From: a virus | Reading direction: 5' to 3' (one strand) | IMG/VR virus record: IMGVR_UViG_3300013306_000779 | Span: 1-41,567 of that record | DNA length: 41,567 bases | In this document: positions 31,401 through 40,769 of the stretch, piece by piece | How positions within the stretch are numbered: the first letter of the stretch is position 1 | How the letters are laid out: each line of letters begins with the position of its first letter | Translations under genes and position numbers: made by a program | Notes under the pieces: model-generated | What the model was told of the DNA's origin: nothing | Databases searched by the model: none | Seen by the model: the letters and a program-made list of their open reading frames with translations, nothing else

Positions 31401-31663
31401 CGGCAGCGCCGCCGCAGTCGGCGCCCCCGCCTGGTTCTGGCTCAGGGATCGGCAATATCAGTGTGGCGACGCCTTCGCCCGTCAATGGCGGTTCGCAATT
31501 CACGTCGCCTGTCGGTGGCGGCGCGCCAGGCGCTGGCATTACGCACCAGGTCACGATCAACCTCGGCGAGATTTCATCGACGGTCTATGCCGATCAGGCA
31601 AACGCCGATGCGCTTGTGCGCGCGCTCGCGCAGGGCCGCAACAATTCGATCATCGGGCACTGA
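28415..31663 (+). CDS. Tail tape measure protein
   Basis: A 1082-residue protein. The N-terminal part is the TP901-type phage tape-measure domain (AAQLVAESLKAFNIPASDAQ, SSHGAAGGLGAMSSAAVQL, SILGLLNSKGLDTEKSVRGL). A long helical Ala-rich middle follows, then a coiled-coil (LQAALDAARAKVQALAQDAL) and a Gln/Pro/Gly-rich end. Tail length is set by this protein at about 1.5 Angstrom per residue, so roughly 160 nm. Antisense open frames over it are artefacts of its GC-rich codons. Confidence 0.88.
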   Translation: MASNTRDEIIKYIFDAVGGEKIDAIKDSIKKAGEESQNAGTLFGFLEDHLGKIAILAAAAEAAFKTIEFGKESLKGAEDVEASLSRVKALAGQAADTFGEMDAAVENAAQAVNVTSQTSAAGLAALVSQGLAAKDALDALVPTLQLAKIANIDVSSAAQLVAESLKAFNIPASDAQTVVDQLTASSHGAAGGLGAMSSAAVQLAPDAKTLGLAFTDIVSILGLLNSKGLDTEKSVRGLRTVFQDLENPTSSLRGQLLALGDGTNDFGAAIAALTSGTPRANEALLTLNGPARSLVETLGQAGPDAVAKFNAQLQQTQGIAATTAAVLDDNLRGAATKFDNAIALIGEKLAKPVLAPFKDELEKLAKQLSDFAESPDFKEIEDEAVKMATNAAKAIDDFLQGIDWKTFASDGKEAIKSLAADMSALAESASTVASVIGKTSDVLGGSYHLLAATVDDVVAGAAKGADALVTLGEKAVGASKGSEALRDTLQDVGDIAAAQASGHIVKLGTDLEDLAGASEKSAEATRAEGDAHAAAAPKIEQHAAATDKYAEAQERFAQAERDATVELPNMAVRFGQASTAVQGFAQELDAASKTSATFKDKSGGVIDGVDAIKTAMDKLHLSSQQVLQQTAKDFATFFATVDQGSANTAAGLADRQNAFLAYAKAALAASAQADEGTRATIEAQLEQKASVLGVTEALADLEKQSDSSQAALVSDANRGADALNKELDAADRLAGKLHGGSGSVSDSADQAGNSIKGVAVDTSHAYDEMGKLVQEMASMRAGFAAISDAAAKAFDKRVLQDFNDEFDDTGIGLAKYAGALADAFQQTNTDIVTQRTELAGMIDNINTLGDVASRNFGGFGRDAATAAARMQQLSAQITQGNYDAGLLGQQELQPLQAALDAARAKVQALAQDALEAKAKLVDMAKQVHDSLLQAQGDERALEDERHQQQLADLQAAAQAAGDLNDANYTKAVNDENTLHNLKLKDLEAQQKQQQQAAAPPQSAPPPGSGSGIGNISVATPSPVNGGSQFTSPVGGGAPGAGITHQVTINLGEISSTVYADQANADALVRALAQGRNNSIIGH

Positions 31664-31666
31664 CGA

Positions 31667-32101
31667 ATGCCGACCTTCCAGGACATCACGCTCGTCTCCG
31701 GCGCGACAACGGTCACGTTGCCAGGCCAGATGGTTTGGACCGATCGTCGCGCGTACAACCTCGTCGCGCAACAGCGTGACTTTGGCGCGAACGGTGCGCA
31801 GATCATCGAGGAATGGCAGCAGCAGGGCGGCTACCCGATCACGCTCGTCGCCGGCGGCGCAGGCGATACGTGGATCACGGAATCGGTCGTCGATGCGCTT
31901 CGCGCACTCGCCGCCGCACCGCTCACGGCGCCGATGACGCTGACCTACAACGACGGATCCACCTATAGCGTGCGCTTTCGCTACACCGATGGCATCGCCG
32001 TCGACGCTCAGATGATCCGTCCGCAGTATCCGTCCGATTCCAGCGAGCTGCTCTCGCAGGCGTATTCGCTCACCCTTCGACTTCTGCAGGCCTCCGCATG
32101 A
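31667..32101 (+). CDS. Tail protein, distal-tail-like
   Basis: A 144-residue protein with beta character (PTFQDITLVSGATTVTLPG, MTLTYNDGSTYSVRFRY). It lies between tape measure and the first large fibre-like protein, the position of distal tail or baseplate adaptor proteins. It overlaps the next gene by ATGA. The exact role is inferred. Confidence 0.6.
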   Translation: MPTFQDITLVSGATTVTLPGQMVWTDRRAYNLVAQQRDFGANGAQIIEEWQQQGGYPITLVAGGAGDTWITESVVDALRALAAAPLTAPMTLTYNDGSTYSVRFRYTDGIAVDAQMIRPQYPSDSSELLSQAYSLTLRLLQASA

Positions 32102-35100
32102 CCGCTCTCAACGTCGCACTGCTCGCCACGCAACGCCTCAGCGATGCCGCCAATGGCGGCGGCGAGATGACGAGCAACATCATTCCGGACAACCAGGCCG
32201 ACAACCTGTTCCTCGACATCAGCCGCGAGGATCACACCGCCGGGCGAGTAAACCTGCGCAAGGCCATGATGATGGCGCTGAGCGCGGACACGAAGGTCTA
32301 CCTCGGCGCGCACGCGATCATCTCGGCGCCGCCGGCCGACGCGGACGTTTCCGTCTGCATGTTCGATCCCGGCGGCACAGACGCCTGGACGAACGTGCGC
32401 ACCGACGCGCGAGACTTCATCGAATCCTACCTGGTGCAAGGCCCGGCGATGCAGTGCTGGCTCTACGGCACGCACGTCGCCGGCCAGCGGTCAATCCTGA
32501 TCTTCCAGAAGCCGGACCGGCCGTTGCCGTCGATCGGCGACACGATCGTTCTGGACGACACGACCACGGATCCCGAGGACATCCAATTCCTGCGCATCGC
32601 GTCGATCCACGACCGCGGCGTGCAGACATTCACCGATAGTGTCGGCGATTTTTCGCTGCGTGTTATCACAGTAGACATCAGCGCGCCGCTCGCCTTTCGA
32701 TTCGCCGGAGCGCAACCTCAACGCTATAGCACACCGCCATCGCCGACGCTGATCTGTCAGACCACCGTCGCGGATGCGGCCAAGTATTACGGCGTGACGA
32801 AACCGACGCTCGACATCGACGCCGGCAGCGTCGACGCGACCGTCGATAGCATTTTCGGCCAGCTGGTTCCGGCGACACAGTCGGAAGTCCCGATTACCGA
32901 TGCCAGCCCGCAGGGCGTCCAGGCGATCGTTCCCGCCGGGCCGTCTCAGGTTTCTTTGGCAGCGTGGTCCTTTACATCGTCCGCAAGAACCTGGAACACA
33001 GAGCGCGCGATGGCGCCTGGAACGGTGAAGGTCGCCGTAATGGTTGGCGGTTCCATATCCGCCATCGTCGCCATCGATGACGGCGCCGGCATCATGCATG
33101 CCGGCACGACGACGACCGGCACGCAGGTCGGAACGGTCGACTACAACGGCTCGGTCACACTCACCACAAATGTTACGGGCGGCGCCGAAGGCGCGATCTT
33201 CGCAATACCGGCGGCCGTTGTTACGCAGTCCCCGTACACGAAGCAGCAGCCAGTCACCGAAGGCACGCGCGGCTACGTTTACGTCGACACGCTCGATCCG
33301 GTCCCGAATCCTGGCAGCCTGGTAGTCAGCTACCGCTCGCAAGGCAGCTGGTATGACCTGACCGATGACGGCAGCGGCACTCTGGCCGGCGCGACGGGCG
33401 CCGGCACCGGCGTCGTTCGCTTCGATTCCGGTTCGGTCAACGTCACGCTCGGCGCGCTGCCGGACATCGGCAGCAACGTCATTTTCGCGTGGGGCCAGGC
33501 GGTGCAGTACGACATCCGCACGGCCGACGTCGACATCCAGATACCGGCCGTCAGCCTGACTCTGAGCCAGCCGGCGAAGCCGAGCAGTATCACGATCACC
33601 TACGTTGTCGGCGTCACCACGAAGACGATCGCCGACGACGGCAGCGGCGGCCTGAATGGCGACGGCACCGGCACCGTGGTCTATGGCGCCGGCATTTTGA
33701 CGTTCCGGCCGACCGCGCTGCCTAGCTCGATCACCGGCTTCGCGGTCGCCTACGACAACAACCCGCAGACCGTACAGAACCTCACGCCAAGCAAGAGCGG
33801 CAGCACCATCAGCTTCACGCTCAGTGCCGCGCCGATCGCGCCGAGGTCAGTGCTGATCAGGTACAACATAGTTGCGCCTTCAACGTATCTGACTCTATTC
33901 GGCGGCAATCCGAACATCGCACGCACGATCCTCGACGATGGCGCCGGCGGACTGGTCGCTGAAATATCTCCTGGATCCTTTAGCACGATCGTCGGCAGCG
34001 TCAATTACACGACCGGAGTCGTGTCGTTCAATCCAGATCTTTCAGCGATCCTTTCGACGCCTGTCTATCAGACCTTTACGCAGACGGTCTACGATTCCGG
34101 CTCTCACAGCGGGCCGCCGCCGACGCACACTGTCACGTACACGCAGATGGTCGGCTGGACAAATTCAACCGTCACCGCCCCCTTCGTCGACGGCAGCGCC
34201 GTCACGGTTGCTTCGACCGCCGCATCGGCTAGCAGTTCGGCGCAGAGCGAGAATTTCCCGGCGCCGGGCATCAAGATCGACCTGACGCCGACGACCGTCG
34301 AGCCGATCGTTCCCGGCTCGATCCTGTTCACCTACGCGGGTAATGACTATATCGACCGATCGGGAATCCTCTACCGATCGTTCTCTCCTACAACCGCCGC
34401 AGCAGTCAACGCCGGAACCGTGGACTACATCACCGGCCACGCCACTATTACGGACTGGACGACCGCGGGGGCGCAGACGCTTACGGTCAAATCCTTGCTC
34501 GCAGAGCACGGCGTCAACCCGATCGCATTCCTGACTTCGCGCGTGCCTGGTCCGTCCGTTCGGCCGGCGAGTTTCAGCATCAGGGCTAATCGAAAGTCAG
34601 ACGGCGCGCTGATCACGGCAACGGCTGACATCAATGGTGATTGGTCGACGGCCGACATGACCGGCCGCATCGAAACGTCGACCGGGTTCTATACCGTGCA
34701 GTTCGGTCAAACAGTGGCGGATTCTTCATTTGACTGGCTGATCGGATCGACTTACACGCCGGGCGATCTCAAGCGCAAGTCTGGCATCTTCTACGATTGC
34801 ATCGCCACAACGACCGGCGATGACCCTTCGACCGATGCCGGCGTGCACTGGAAGGTATCCTCGCAACCGTGGTACGACTCCGACAATATCGACGGCAGCG
34901 GTAACATCTGGTGGCCGAACGAGGCGCTGGCCGGAACTGTCCGCTATTCCTGCGTCGTCGATTCGTTCCTGCCGTTGGATCCGGCAATCCTGGGTATCGA
35001 CCCTGTTCGCCTTCCGCTCGATGGACGCGTGCCGATCACGCGTGCCGGCGACACGCTGGTCTTCCGCGAGCCGCTCACCTACACGCTGACGAATCCGCTC

Positions 35101-35853
35101 GTCGCCAGTCACACGTATTCGCTGCCGCGCGATGGCCTCGAGGACGTCGTTCTCTACGACCAGCTCGGCGTCGCTGTCGACACGGCAAATTACACCACCG
35201 ATCCGACCGCCGGAACTGTCACCACAACGTCCGGCATGGACCTGAGCTCGTACACGCAGCCGATCGTTGCCGTGCATACGCGCGCTGACATGGTGCTTTG
35301 CGTAGACGCGCAGATCACCGGACAGATCTCCTGGAACCGTCCGCTGACGAACGCCTATCCGGCCGCCTCGAGCTACGTGAGCAGCGCGCTCATCGCCGGC
35401 GATCTGCAAGCGCAGTATTCCAACCTGTTCACGCAGGTCACCTGGAACCTGCATCCGGCGACACTGTGGGAAGACGTCGTCCAGGGCACGAACACGACCG
35501 CCGCCTTCGACGACGTCACCTATCCGATCGAAGTCATTGACCGCGATTGCATCACGCAGCGATGGGCGCTGATCTTCACCAGCGCCACGGCATTCAACAT
35601 TGTTGGAGAGCACAAGGGCGTCATCGCCACCGGCAACACGTCGACGAACGTCGCGCCGATCAATGGCGCGACCGGCAATCCGTACTTCGTGATCAATCAT
35701 CTCGGGTTCGGCGGCGGCTGGTCGACCGGTAACGCCATCCGGTTCAACACGACCGGCGCCGGCAAGCCGATCTGGTTCGCGCGCACGACGCTCGCCGGCG
35801 CGGCCGTGAGCACCGAGGACAAGTTCTCGACTCAGCTGCGTTGGGACGAGTAA
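32098..35853 (+). CDS. Large modular tail adhesin-like protein
   Basis: A 1251-residue protein. Residues 1-270 are a distinct N-terminal domain with FLDISREDHTAGRVN and FDPGGTDAWTNVRTDARDF. From about 300 to 860 there are roughly six related beta-modules, each with P(G/S)S-Φ-x-Φ-x-Y, DDGxGxL and GTVxYxxGxVxF elements, clearest near VAIDDGAGI, LTDDGSGTL, IADDGSGGL and LDDGAGGL. The C-terminal 350 residues are a different domain. This suggests a fibre or baseplate protein that binds the host surface. Antisense frames are artefacts. Confidence 0.7.
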   Translation: MTALNVALLATQRLSDAANGGGEMTSNIIPDNQADNLFLDISREDHTAGRVNLRKAMMMALSADTKVYLGAHAIISAPPADADVSVCMFDPGGTDAWTNVRTDARDFIESYLVQGPAMQCWLYGTHVAGQRSILIFQKPDRPLPSIGDTIVLDDTTTDPEDIQFLRIASIHDRGVQTFTDSVGDFSLRVITVDISAPLAFRFAGAQPQRYSTPPSPTLICQTTVADAAKYYGVTKPTLDIDAGSVDATVDSIFGQLVPATQSEVPITDASPQGVQAIVPAGPSQVSLAAWSFTSSARTWNTERAMAPGTVKVAVMVGGSISAIVAIDDGAGIMHAGTTTTGTQVGTVDYNGSVTLTTNVTGGAEGAIFAIPAAVVTQSPYTKQQPVTEGTRGYVYVDTLDPVPNPGSLVVSYRSQGSWYDLTDDGSGTLAGATGAGTGVVRFDSGSVNVTLGALPDIGSNVIFAWGQAVQYDIRTADVDIQIPAVSLTLSQPAKPSSITITYVVGVTTKTIADDGSGGLNGDGTGTVVYGAGILTFRPTALPSSITGFAVAYDNNPQTVQNLTPSKSGSTISFTLSAAPIAPRSVLIRYNIVAPSTYLTLFGGNPNIARTILDDGAGGLVAEISPGSFSTIVGSVNYTTGVVSFNPDLSAILSTPVYQTFTQTVYDSGSHSGPPPTHTVTYTQMVGWTNSTVTAPFVDGSAVTVASTAASASSSAQSENFPAPGIKIDLTPTTVEPIVPGSILFTYAGNDYIDRSGILYRSFSPTTAAAVNAGTVDYITGHATITDWTTAGAQTLTVKSLLAEHGVNPIAFLTSRVPGPSVRPASFSIRANRKSDGALITATADINGDWSTADMTGRIETSTGFYTVQFGQTVADSSFDWLIGSTYTPGDLKRKSGIFYDCIATTTGDDPSTDAGVHWKVSSQPWYDSDNIDGSGNIWWPNEALAGTVRYSCVVDSFLPLDPAILGIDPVRLPLDGRVPITRAGDTLVFREPLTYTLTNPLVASHTYSLPRDGLEDVVLYDQLGVAVDTANYTTDPTAGTVTTTSGMDLSSYTQPIVAVHTRADMVLCVDAQITGQISWNRPLTNAYPAASSYVSSALIAGDLQAQYSNLFTQVTWNLHPATLWEDVVQGTNTTAAFDDVTYPIEVIDRDCITQRWALIFTSATAFNIVGEHKGVIATGNTSTNVAPINGATGNPYFVINHLGFGGGWSTGNAIRFNTTGAGKPIWFARTTLAGAAVSTEDKFSTQLRWDE

Positions 35854-37266
35854 ATGCCTAGCTCGAGTACCTTCCCGGTATCGCTGGATAGTTTCAGCGA
35901 TCCGACAAGCACCACGCGGACCGACACAGGCATCCCGCATGGTGCGCTGCACGCGCTCGAGAATGATGCGATCGCCGCACTCGAGGCGAAAGTCGGCATC
36001 GACGGCAGCACGGATCACGCCTCGATCGACTGGAAGCTTGGCGACGCGCGCTCGCGCCTGACGACGGTCGAAGCAGATATCTCGACCAATGCTTCGGACA
36101 TCACGACCGAGGCGGCCGCGCGAGCTGCGGCCGATTCGACGATCAATTCGACGCTCGCGACGAAAGCCGATCTCGTCAGCGGCAAGGTGCCGAGCAGCCA
36201 GCTCCCTGCCTACGTCGACGACGTCGTCGAATATGCGAACTTCGCCGGGCTGCCTGGAACGGGCTCGACCGGCATCATCTACGTCACGCTCGACACGAAC
36301 TACGAATACCGCTGGTCTGGCAGCACCTACGTGCGGCTCGTCGCCTCGCCTGGCAGCACCGACGATGTCGCCGAGGGCACGACGAACCTCTACTTCACGG
36401 CCGCGCGTGTGCTCGCCGTCGTGCTCACCGGGATCTCGCTCGCGACCAATGCCGCGATCACGGCGACCGATACCATCCTGGTCGCGCTCGGCAAGCTGCA
36501 GAAGCAGATCACCGATCTGATCACTACCGTTTCCGGCAAGGTCGACAATACGACGACGGTCAACGGCCACGCGCTGAGCAGCAACGTCACCGTCACGAAG
36601 GGCGACGTCGGCCTCGGCAACTGCGACAACACCAGCGATGCGAACAAGCCTGTCAGCACCGCGCAGGCCGCAGCAGACGCCGCAGTGGCCTCTGCGGCCG
36701 CCAGCGATGCCACGACTAAGGCGAACGCCGCCCAGGCCGCCGCGATCGCGTCGGCGCAGTCCTATACCGACACCGCCGTGATCGGCCTGCTCGAGTTCAA
36801 GGGTACGACGAACTGCAGCGGCAATCCGAACTATCCGGCGGCGAACAAGGGCGACGCCTACATCGTTTCGGCCGCCGGCAAGATTGGCGGCGCGAGCGGC
36901 ACGAGCGTCGATATCGGCGACTGGTACGTCGCGGAGGCGGATAACGCGGGCGGCACTGAGGCTAGCGTTGGCAGCTCGTGGGGGCATATCGAGCACAACC
37001 TGGTCGGCGCGCTGCTCGCGTCGAACAACCTTTCGGATCTGGGGAATGCTGGGACCGCGCGCTCGAACCTCGGCGTGCCGTCCGGCAGCGGCAGCAGCAC
37101 CGGCACGAACACCGGCGACCAAACGAACATCAGCGGCAACGCCGTGACGGCGACTGCGCTGCAGACGCCGCGGAACATCAACGGCCAGCCGTTCGATGGC
37201 ACGGCTGACATCACGATCGCCGCCGGCGGCGGCAGTGGCGGATCAATATCGATTTACTTTGCGTAG
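35854..37266 (+). CDS. Tail fibre protein
   Basis: A 470-residue protein. The N-terminal domain has a pattern seen in fibre attachment (GIPHGALHALENDAIAALEA). VTKGDVGLGNCDNT and DANKPVSTAQ are typical shaft repeats, and an Ala-rich coiled stretch follows. The C-terminus has NLSDLGNAGTARSNLG, TNTGDQTNIS and FDGTADITIA, a common receptor-binding fibre ending. The start directly follows the previous stop. No fibre-assembly chaperone was recognised next to it. Confidence 0.8.
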   Translation: MPSSSTFPVSLDSFSDPTSTTRTDTGIPHGALHALENDAIAALEAKVGIDGSTDHASIDWKLGDARSRLTTVEADISTNASDITTEAAARAAADSTINSTLATKADLVSGKVPSSQLPAYVDDVVEYANFAGLPGTGSTGIIYVTLDTNYEYRWSGSTYVRLVASPGSTDDVAEGTTNLYFTAARVLAVVLTGISLATNAAITATDTILVALGKLQKQITDLITTVSGKVDNTTTVNGHALSSNVTVTKGDVGLGNCDNTSDANKPVSTAQAAADAAVASAAASDATTKANAAQAAAIASAQSYTDTAVIGLLEFKGTTNCSGNPNYPAANKGDAYIVSAAGKIGGASGTSVDIGDWYVAEADNAGGTEASVGSSWGHIEHNLVGALLASNNLSDLGNAGTARSNLGVPSGSGSSTGTNTGDQTNISGNAVTATALQTPRNINGQPFDGTADITIAAGGGSGGSISIYFA

Positions 37267-37275
37267 GAGCAAGCG

Positions 37276-37782
37276 ATGACCACGAGCGTTAATACATCGC
37301 AAACACTGTCGAAGATCGGCTATGCGGGAAGCTGCAAGCTCCAGGCAGCCAATACTGCAACAGACGGCACGGGCACGCTTGATGCGGCTGGAACGGCGAC
37401 GACGACGACAGGCCATATGGGCACGCTGGCCAGCGGCGGCGCGGCTGGCAAACGCATAGAGCGCGTCCGGTTCATGGCCGAGGGCACGAACGTGGCCACC
37501 GTCTGCAGGCTGTTTTTGAATAACGGCAGCAGCAATGGCACTGCGGGGAACAATACGCTAATCGCTGAAATCGCTTTACCTGCGACGACGGCCAGCAACA
37601 GTTCGCCGATCAATTCGACGGTCAAGGAGTTGCCGACATCGCCACTCGATACCCAATATGACATGACGATCTTCCCGATCGTTATCCCGCCGAGCTATGT
37701 GCTCATGGCGTGTCTCGGGACCGCCGTCGCCTCCTTTTGGGACGTGACGGCTACCGGAGGGGATATCAGTGCTTCCGCTTGA
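37276..37782 (+). CDS. Unknown tail-region protein
   Basis: A 168-residue beta-rich protein with a Ser/Thr/Ala-rich N-terminal third. GGAG precedes the ATG. It shares its end with the start of the LamG-like protein (14-bp overlap). It is probably a tip or fibre-associated protein. The family was not recognised. Confidence 0.6.
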   Translation: MTTSVNTSQTLSKIGYAGSCKLQAANTATDGTGTLDAAGTATTTTGHMGTLASGGAAGKRIERVRFMAEGTNVATVCRLFLNNGSSNGTAGNNTLIAEIALPATTASNSSPINSTVKELPTSPLDTQYDMTIFPIVIPPSYVLMACLGTAVASFWDVTATGGDISASA

Positions 37783-38755
37783 TATTGGAGGCTTTCCGGC
37801 GCGCGGCGTGCCGGTGATCGTCAATCCGGCAACGGGCTTCCCTTTCGGCCTGTTCCATCGCGTCGACGAGGTCGTTGCAGGAAACCTCGACCAGTCATTC
37901 ACTTTGGGCGCGGTTCCTTATCAGAACGGCCTCACGATCACGCGCATTCGTTCCGGTGTCGCGTATCGAATGAGGCTCACCACCGACTATACGATCTCCG
38001 GCGTCAATGTGACGCTCACCTCTGGCGCGACAGCGCTGGACGTTTATGTGTTCGACCTATGGACGGCTACGCCGAACCCGGCCGCCGCATCAAACCCGAA
38101 CCCCGTCGATCCGCTATTCGCGAACGTCACCTCGTTGCTTCACCTCGATGGCGCGAACAATGCCACGACCACGACGGACGTTATCGTCGCGAGCACTTGG
38201 ACCTTCACCGCTGCGGCAAAACTTGCAACTGCCTGGTCGAAGTTCGGGGCGAGCTCGCTTTTCCTGGACACCGGCGGTTACATTGGATCGAATAGTCACG
38301 CAAATTTCGGCTTTGGCTCCGGCGACTATTGCGTCGAGATGTTCACGAATTTGGGTTCGCAGGGCGGCGGCGGGATATCGCGCGTGCTTTACGAAGGGCG
38401 TGGCGGCGGGGCGACAGGCATTGTGCTTTATAGCACCGTTGGTGGCGATTCCAAGCTGCAAGCATGGAGCAATTCCAGCCTGATCATCGCGTCGAGCGCG
38501 CAAACGTATTCGGCTGGCGATCACATTGCTCTTTACCGCGCCAGCGGAATCATCTACATCGCGAAAAATGGCGTTGTCGTTGCGACCGCCGCTGACTCGC
38601 GGACGTATTCATCAACCGCTACGGCTGTTTTCGGCGGCAACCCAACCCCCCAATACGAAACCGGATACCTGGACGAGATCCGAATAACGAAGGGGAATGC
38701 GCGTTATTCGACCAGCGGATTTACGCCGCCGTCAGCATCGTTCCCGAATCACTAA
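37769..38755 (+). CDS. LamG/concanavalin-like tail adhesin
   Basis: A 328-residue protein, GTG 37769 with a strong GGAGG nine bases upstream. The N-terminal part resembles phage tip proteins (FTLGAVPYQNGLTITR). The C-terminal 200 residues are a LamG/ConA-like domain: LLHLDGANN, WSKFGASSLFLDTGGYIG, DYCVEMFTN and GYLDEIRITKGNARY. Such domains bind glycans. The DGR-type proteins elsewhere are unrelated to it in sequence. Confidence 0.75.
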   Translation: MLPLDIGGFPARGVPVIVNPATGFPFGLFHRVDEVVAGNLDQSFTLGAVPYQNGLTITRIRSGVAYRMRLTTDYTISGVNVTLTSGATALDVYVFDLWTATPNPAAASNPNPVDPLFANVTSLLHLDGANNATTTTDVIVASTWTFTAAAKLATAWSKFGASSLFLDTGGYIGSNSHANFGFGSGDYCVEMFTNLGSQGGGGISRVLYEGRGGGATGIVLYSTVGGDSKLQAWSNSSLIIASSAQTYSAGDHIALYRASGIIYIAKNGVVVATAADSRTYSSTATAVFGGNPTPQYETGYLDEIRITKGNARYSTSGFTPPSASFPNH

Positions 38756-38756
38756 A

Positions 38757-40412
38757 ATGGGCCAGCTCTACGACAGCGCTGCGATCTACGACTGGGACGG
38801 CACCTACGACGGTGGCGTCGACATGCCGATCGGTCCGCCAGGCTTTGGCACCGTCACGCGCGGGCCGTGGAATGGTGGAACGTTGACGCAATCGCTGCAG
38901 CGCGCACCATTCGGCGAGGCCGACCCGATCGAGGCGGTCATCAGGTTTACCGGCACCGCCGCGGCGCCGATGTTCTACGACGCGCGCGTGCCCTGGGGCG
39001 AGGCGATCGCGCACGAGTCCAACGTGCGCATCGTCTATGGTGATGGCAGCCCGCGCGAGCGCGTAGTCCGCGGTAAGTGGCGCAAGGCAATCCCGAAGGA
39101 AACGGTCACGCGGATCCGCTGGCTCAAGGCGCAGCGGCTTGTGCAATCCGTATTCGGAATCGAGTGGGGCGTCGCCGACCCGCGCAACGACATCACCGCT
39201 ATCGTGTGGGGCGTTGGCGAGCCGCATGAACAGATTGAGCATGCGCCGTGGGGCAACGCAACGCCGCGCGAGATCATCGTCCGCATCCGCTGGAAGGCTG
39301 GCGCGCAGCACGCCGGCGGTTACACGACTCCCTGGAACAATGTTCCACCACTACCGCCGGGCTCGACCATCGTCATCCCGCCGCGCGAGGTTTATTTCAT
39401 GATTCCGAGTCTCACCATCATCCGCACGTCCGACAGCGCAGATCTCAACGCGATCGATTGCCAGCTGCGCTACGACATCTCGAGCTACGCGTGGACTTTC
39501 CAGGCGAACATTCCGCGCGCGTCACTCGCGCTGGTCGATCCGAAGACGCATGACGAGCCAGTGCTGGTGCAGATCAGCGTCAATGGCTATCTGTTCAATG
39601 TGATCGTCGAGGCCTATACCGACAGCCGCAAGTTCGGCGTCTCGAGTGTGCAGATTACCGGCAGGTCGCGCTCGGCACTTCTCGGGCCGCCCTATGCGCC
39701 GCTCACGACGTTCACCGAGACGAGCAGCAAGGATGCCAGCCAGCTGGCCACCGACGCGCTCGCCGACACCGGCTGGACACTGATCTGGAACGCACCGGAC
39801 TGGCTGGTGCCCGGTAGCACTTTCACCTACGCCGACAAGACGCCGATCGAGGCGGTCGCCCAGGTAGTCAATTCCATCGGCGCCGTGCTGTATTGCGATC
39901 CGGAAGAACTGACGCTCACGGTGAATCCAATGTATCCGACAAGCCCCTGGGCATGGGGTGACGCGACACCGTTCGCCAGCATCCCGAACGCCTTCTGGAC
40001 GAACATCGACGGCCAATGGGAAGGGCAAGGAGCACCGGACTACAACGGGGTATATGTGAGTGGTCAGAACGGCGGCGTCGTCGGCCTGGTGAAGCTGACG
40101 GGCACGGACGGTGCGAAGCAGCTGCCTGCGGTGAATGACCCGCTGATCACGGATATCGACGCCGGACGCGAGCGCGGCCGCATCGAGATAGCCAAGGGCA
40201 CGAAGCAGAAAACAGAGACGGTCAGTATGCCGGTCCTGCCGGCGCCAGCGAGCGATGTGAACCCTGGGATCATTCCGCCAGGCACGTTGCTCGAGATCGA
40301 CGATATAGACGGTTCAACTTGGCGCGGTCAGGCGATGAGCGTCGAGATCAACGCGCAACGCTCTAGCGGGTTCTCTGTTCGGCAGCTCTTGCCGATTGAG
40401 CGGCACGCATGA
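38757..40412 (+). CDS. Tail hub-like protein with N-terminal repeats
   Basis: A 551-residue protein. Residues 30-190 carry about five degenerate repeats built on a W/F-G-x-A-x-P-x..x-R-I-x-W theme (APFGEADP, VPWGEAIA, GKWRKAIP, IEWGVADP, APWGNATP). The remaining 350 residues resemble baseplate hub or gp27/gp44-like proteins (FQANIPRASLALVDP, SVQITGRSRSALLGPPYAP, ADKTPIEAVAQVVNSIGA). ATG 38757 lacks a clear ribosome site and stands one base after the previous stop. It is followed by a short baseplate-type gene with an ATGA overlap. Confidence 0.7.
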   Translation: MGQLYDSAAIYDWDGTYDGGVDMPIGPPGFGTVTRGPWNGGTLTQSLQRAPFGEADPIEAVIRFTGTAAAPMFYDARVPWGEAIAHESNVRIVYGDGSPRERVVRGKWRKAIPKETVTRIRWLKAQRLVQSVFGIEWGVADPRNDITAIVWGVGEPHEQIEHAPWGNATPREIIVRIRWKAGAQHAGGYTTPWNNVPPLPPGSTIVIPPREVYFMIPSLTIIRTSDSADLNAIDCQLRYDISSYAWTFQANIPRASLALVDPKTHDEPVLVQISVNGYLFNVIVEAYTDSRKFGVSSVQITGRSRSALLGPPYAPLTTFTETSSKDASQLATDALADTGWTLIWNAPDWLVPGSTFTYADKTPIEAVAQVVNSIGAVLYCDPEELTLTVNPMYPTSPWAWGDATPFASIPNAFWTNIDGQWEGQGAPDYNGVYVSGQNGGVVGLVKLTGTDGAKQLPAVNDPLITDIDAGRERGRIEIAKGTKQKTETVSMPVLPAPASDVNPGIIPPGTLLEIDDIDGSTWRGQAMSVEINAQRSSGFSVRQLLPIERHA

Positions 40413-40636
40413 CCGTCCGGCTTTGGGAACAGTTCGCCGGCCTGATCGCGCGAGCGCCGTTGCGCATCGGTACAGTGACGGCCGTCAACTCAGGCACAGT
40501 TACCGTAACGCTGAGCAATGGCGGCACATTCGTCGCACGCGGATCCGCCAGCGTCGACGACGTCGTCTTCATTCAAGACGGTGAAGTGCGATCGCAGGTG
40601 AGCGGGTTGACGCCGTTCGCGGATCAGGACGTTTAG
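40409..40636 (+). CDS. Short baseplate or tail-tip protein
   Basis: A 75-residue protein: a short N-terminal helix (WEQFAGLIARAP), then beta strands (IGTVTAVNSGTVTVTLSNGG, VDDVVFIQDGEV), an OB-like pattern also found in small baseplate proteins. It overlaps the hub-like gene by 4 bp. A 133-bp gap with a 14-bp CTCCGCG/CGCGGAG palindrome at 40726-40739 follows. Confidence 0.6.
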   Translation: MTVRLWEQFAGLIARAPLRIGTVTAVNSGTVTVTLSNGGTFVARGSASVDDVVFIQDGEVRSQVSGLTPFADQDV

Positions 40637-40769
40637 AACAAAAAGACGAGCGACCGGCGCGAGTGTTGAAGCACACGCGACGGCCGCCGAACCGCGAATA
40701 CGCGCGGACCAGCCGAGGCTCGCCACTCCGCGCGCGGAGCCGGCGCAGCCTACACCGAGGTCTGCAGCA

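Noticed and set aside
34726-37122. 798-codon open frame on the minus strand, antisense to tail adhesin and fibre genes
   Set aside because: Arg/Ala/Asp-rich, no motif, no ribosome site. It is the mirror of GC-rich coding on the plus strand, where recognisable proteins exist.
37769-38755. LamG-like adhesin as a third DGR target
   Set aside because: Its 3' end has no similarity to the 141-nt repeats and no NNC variable pattern.
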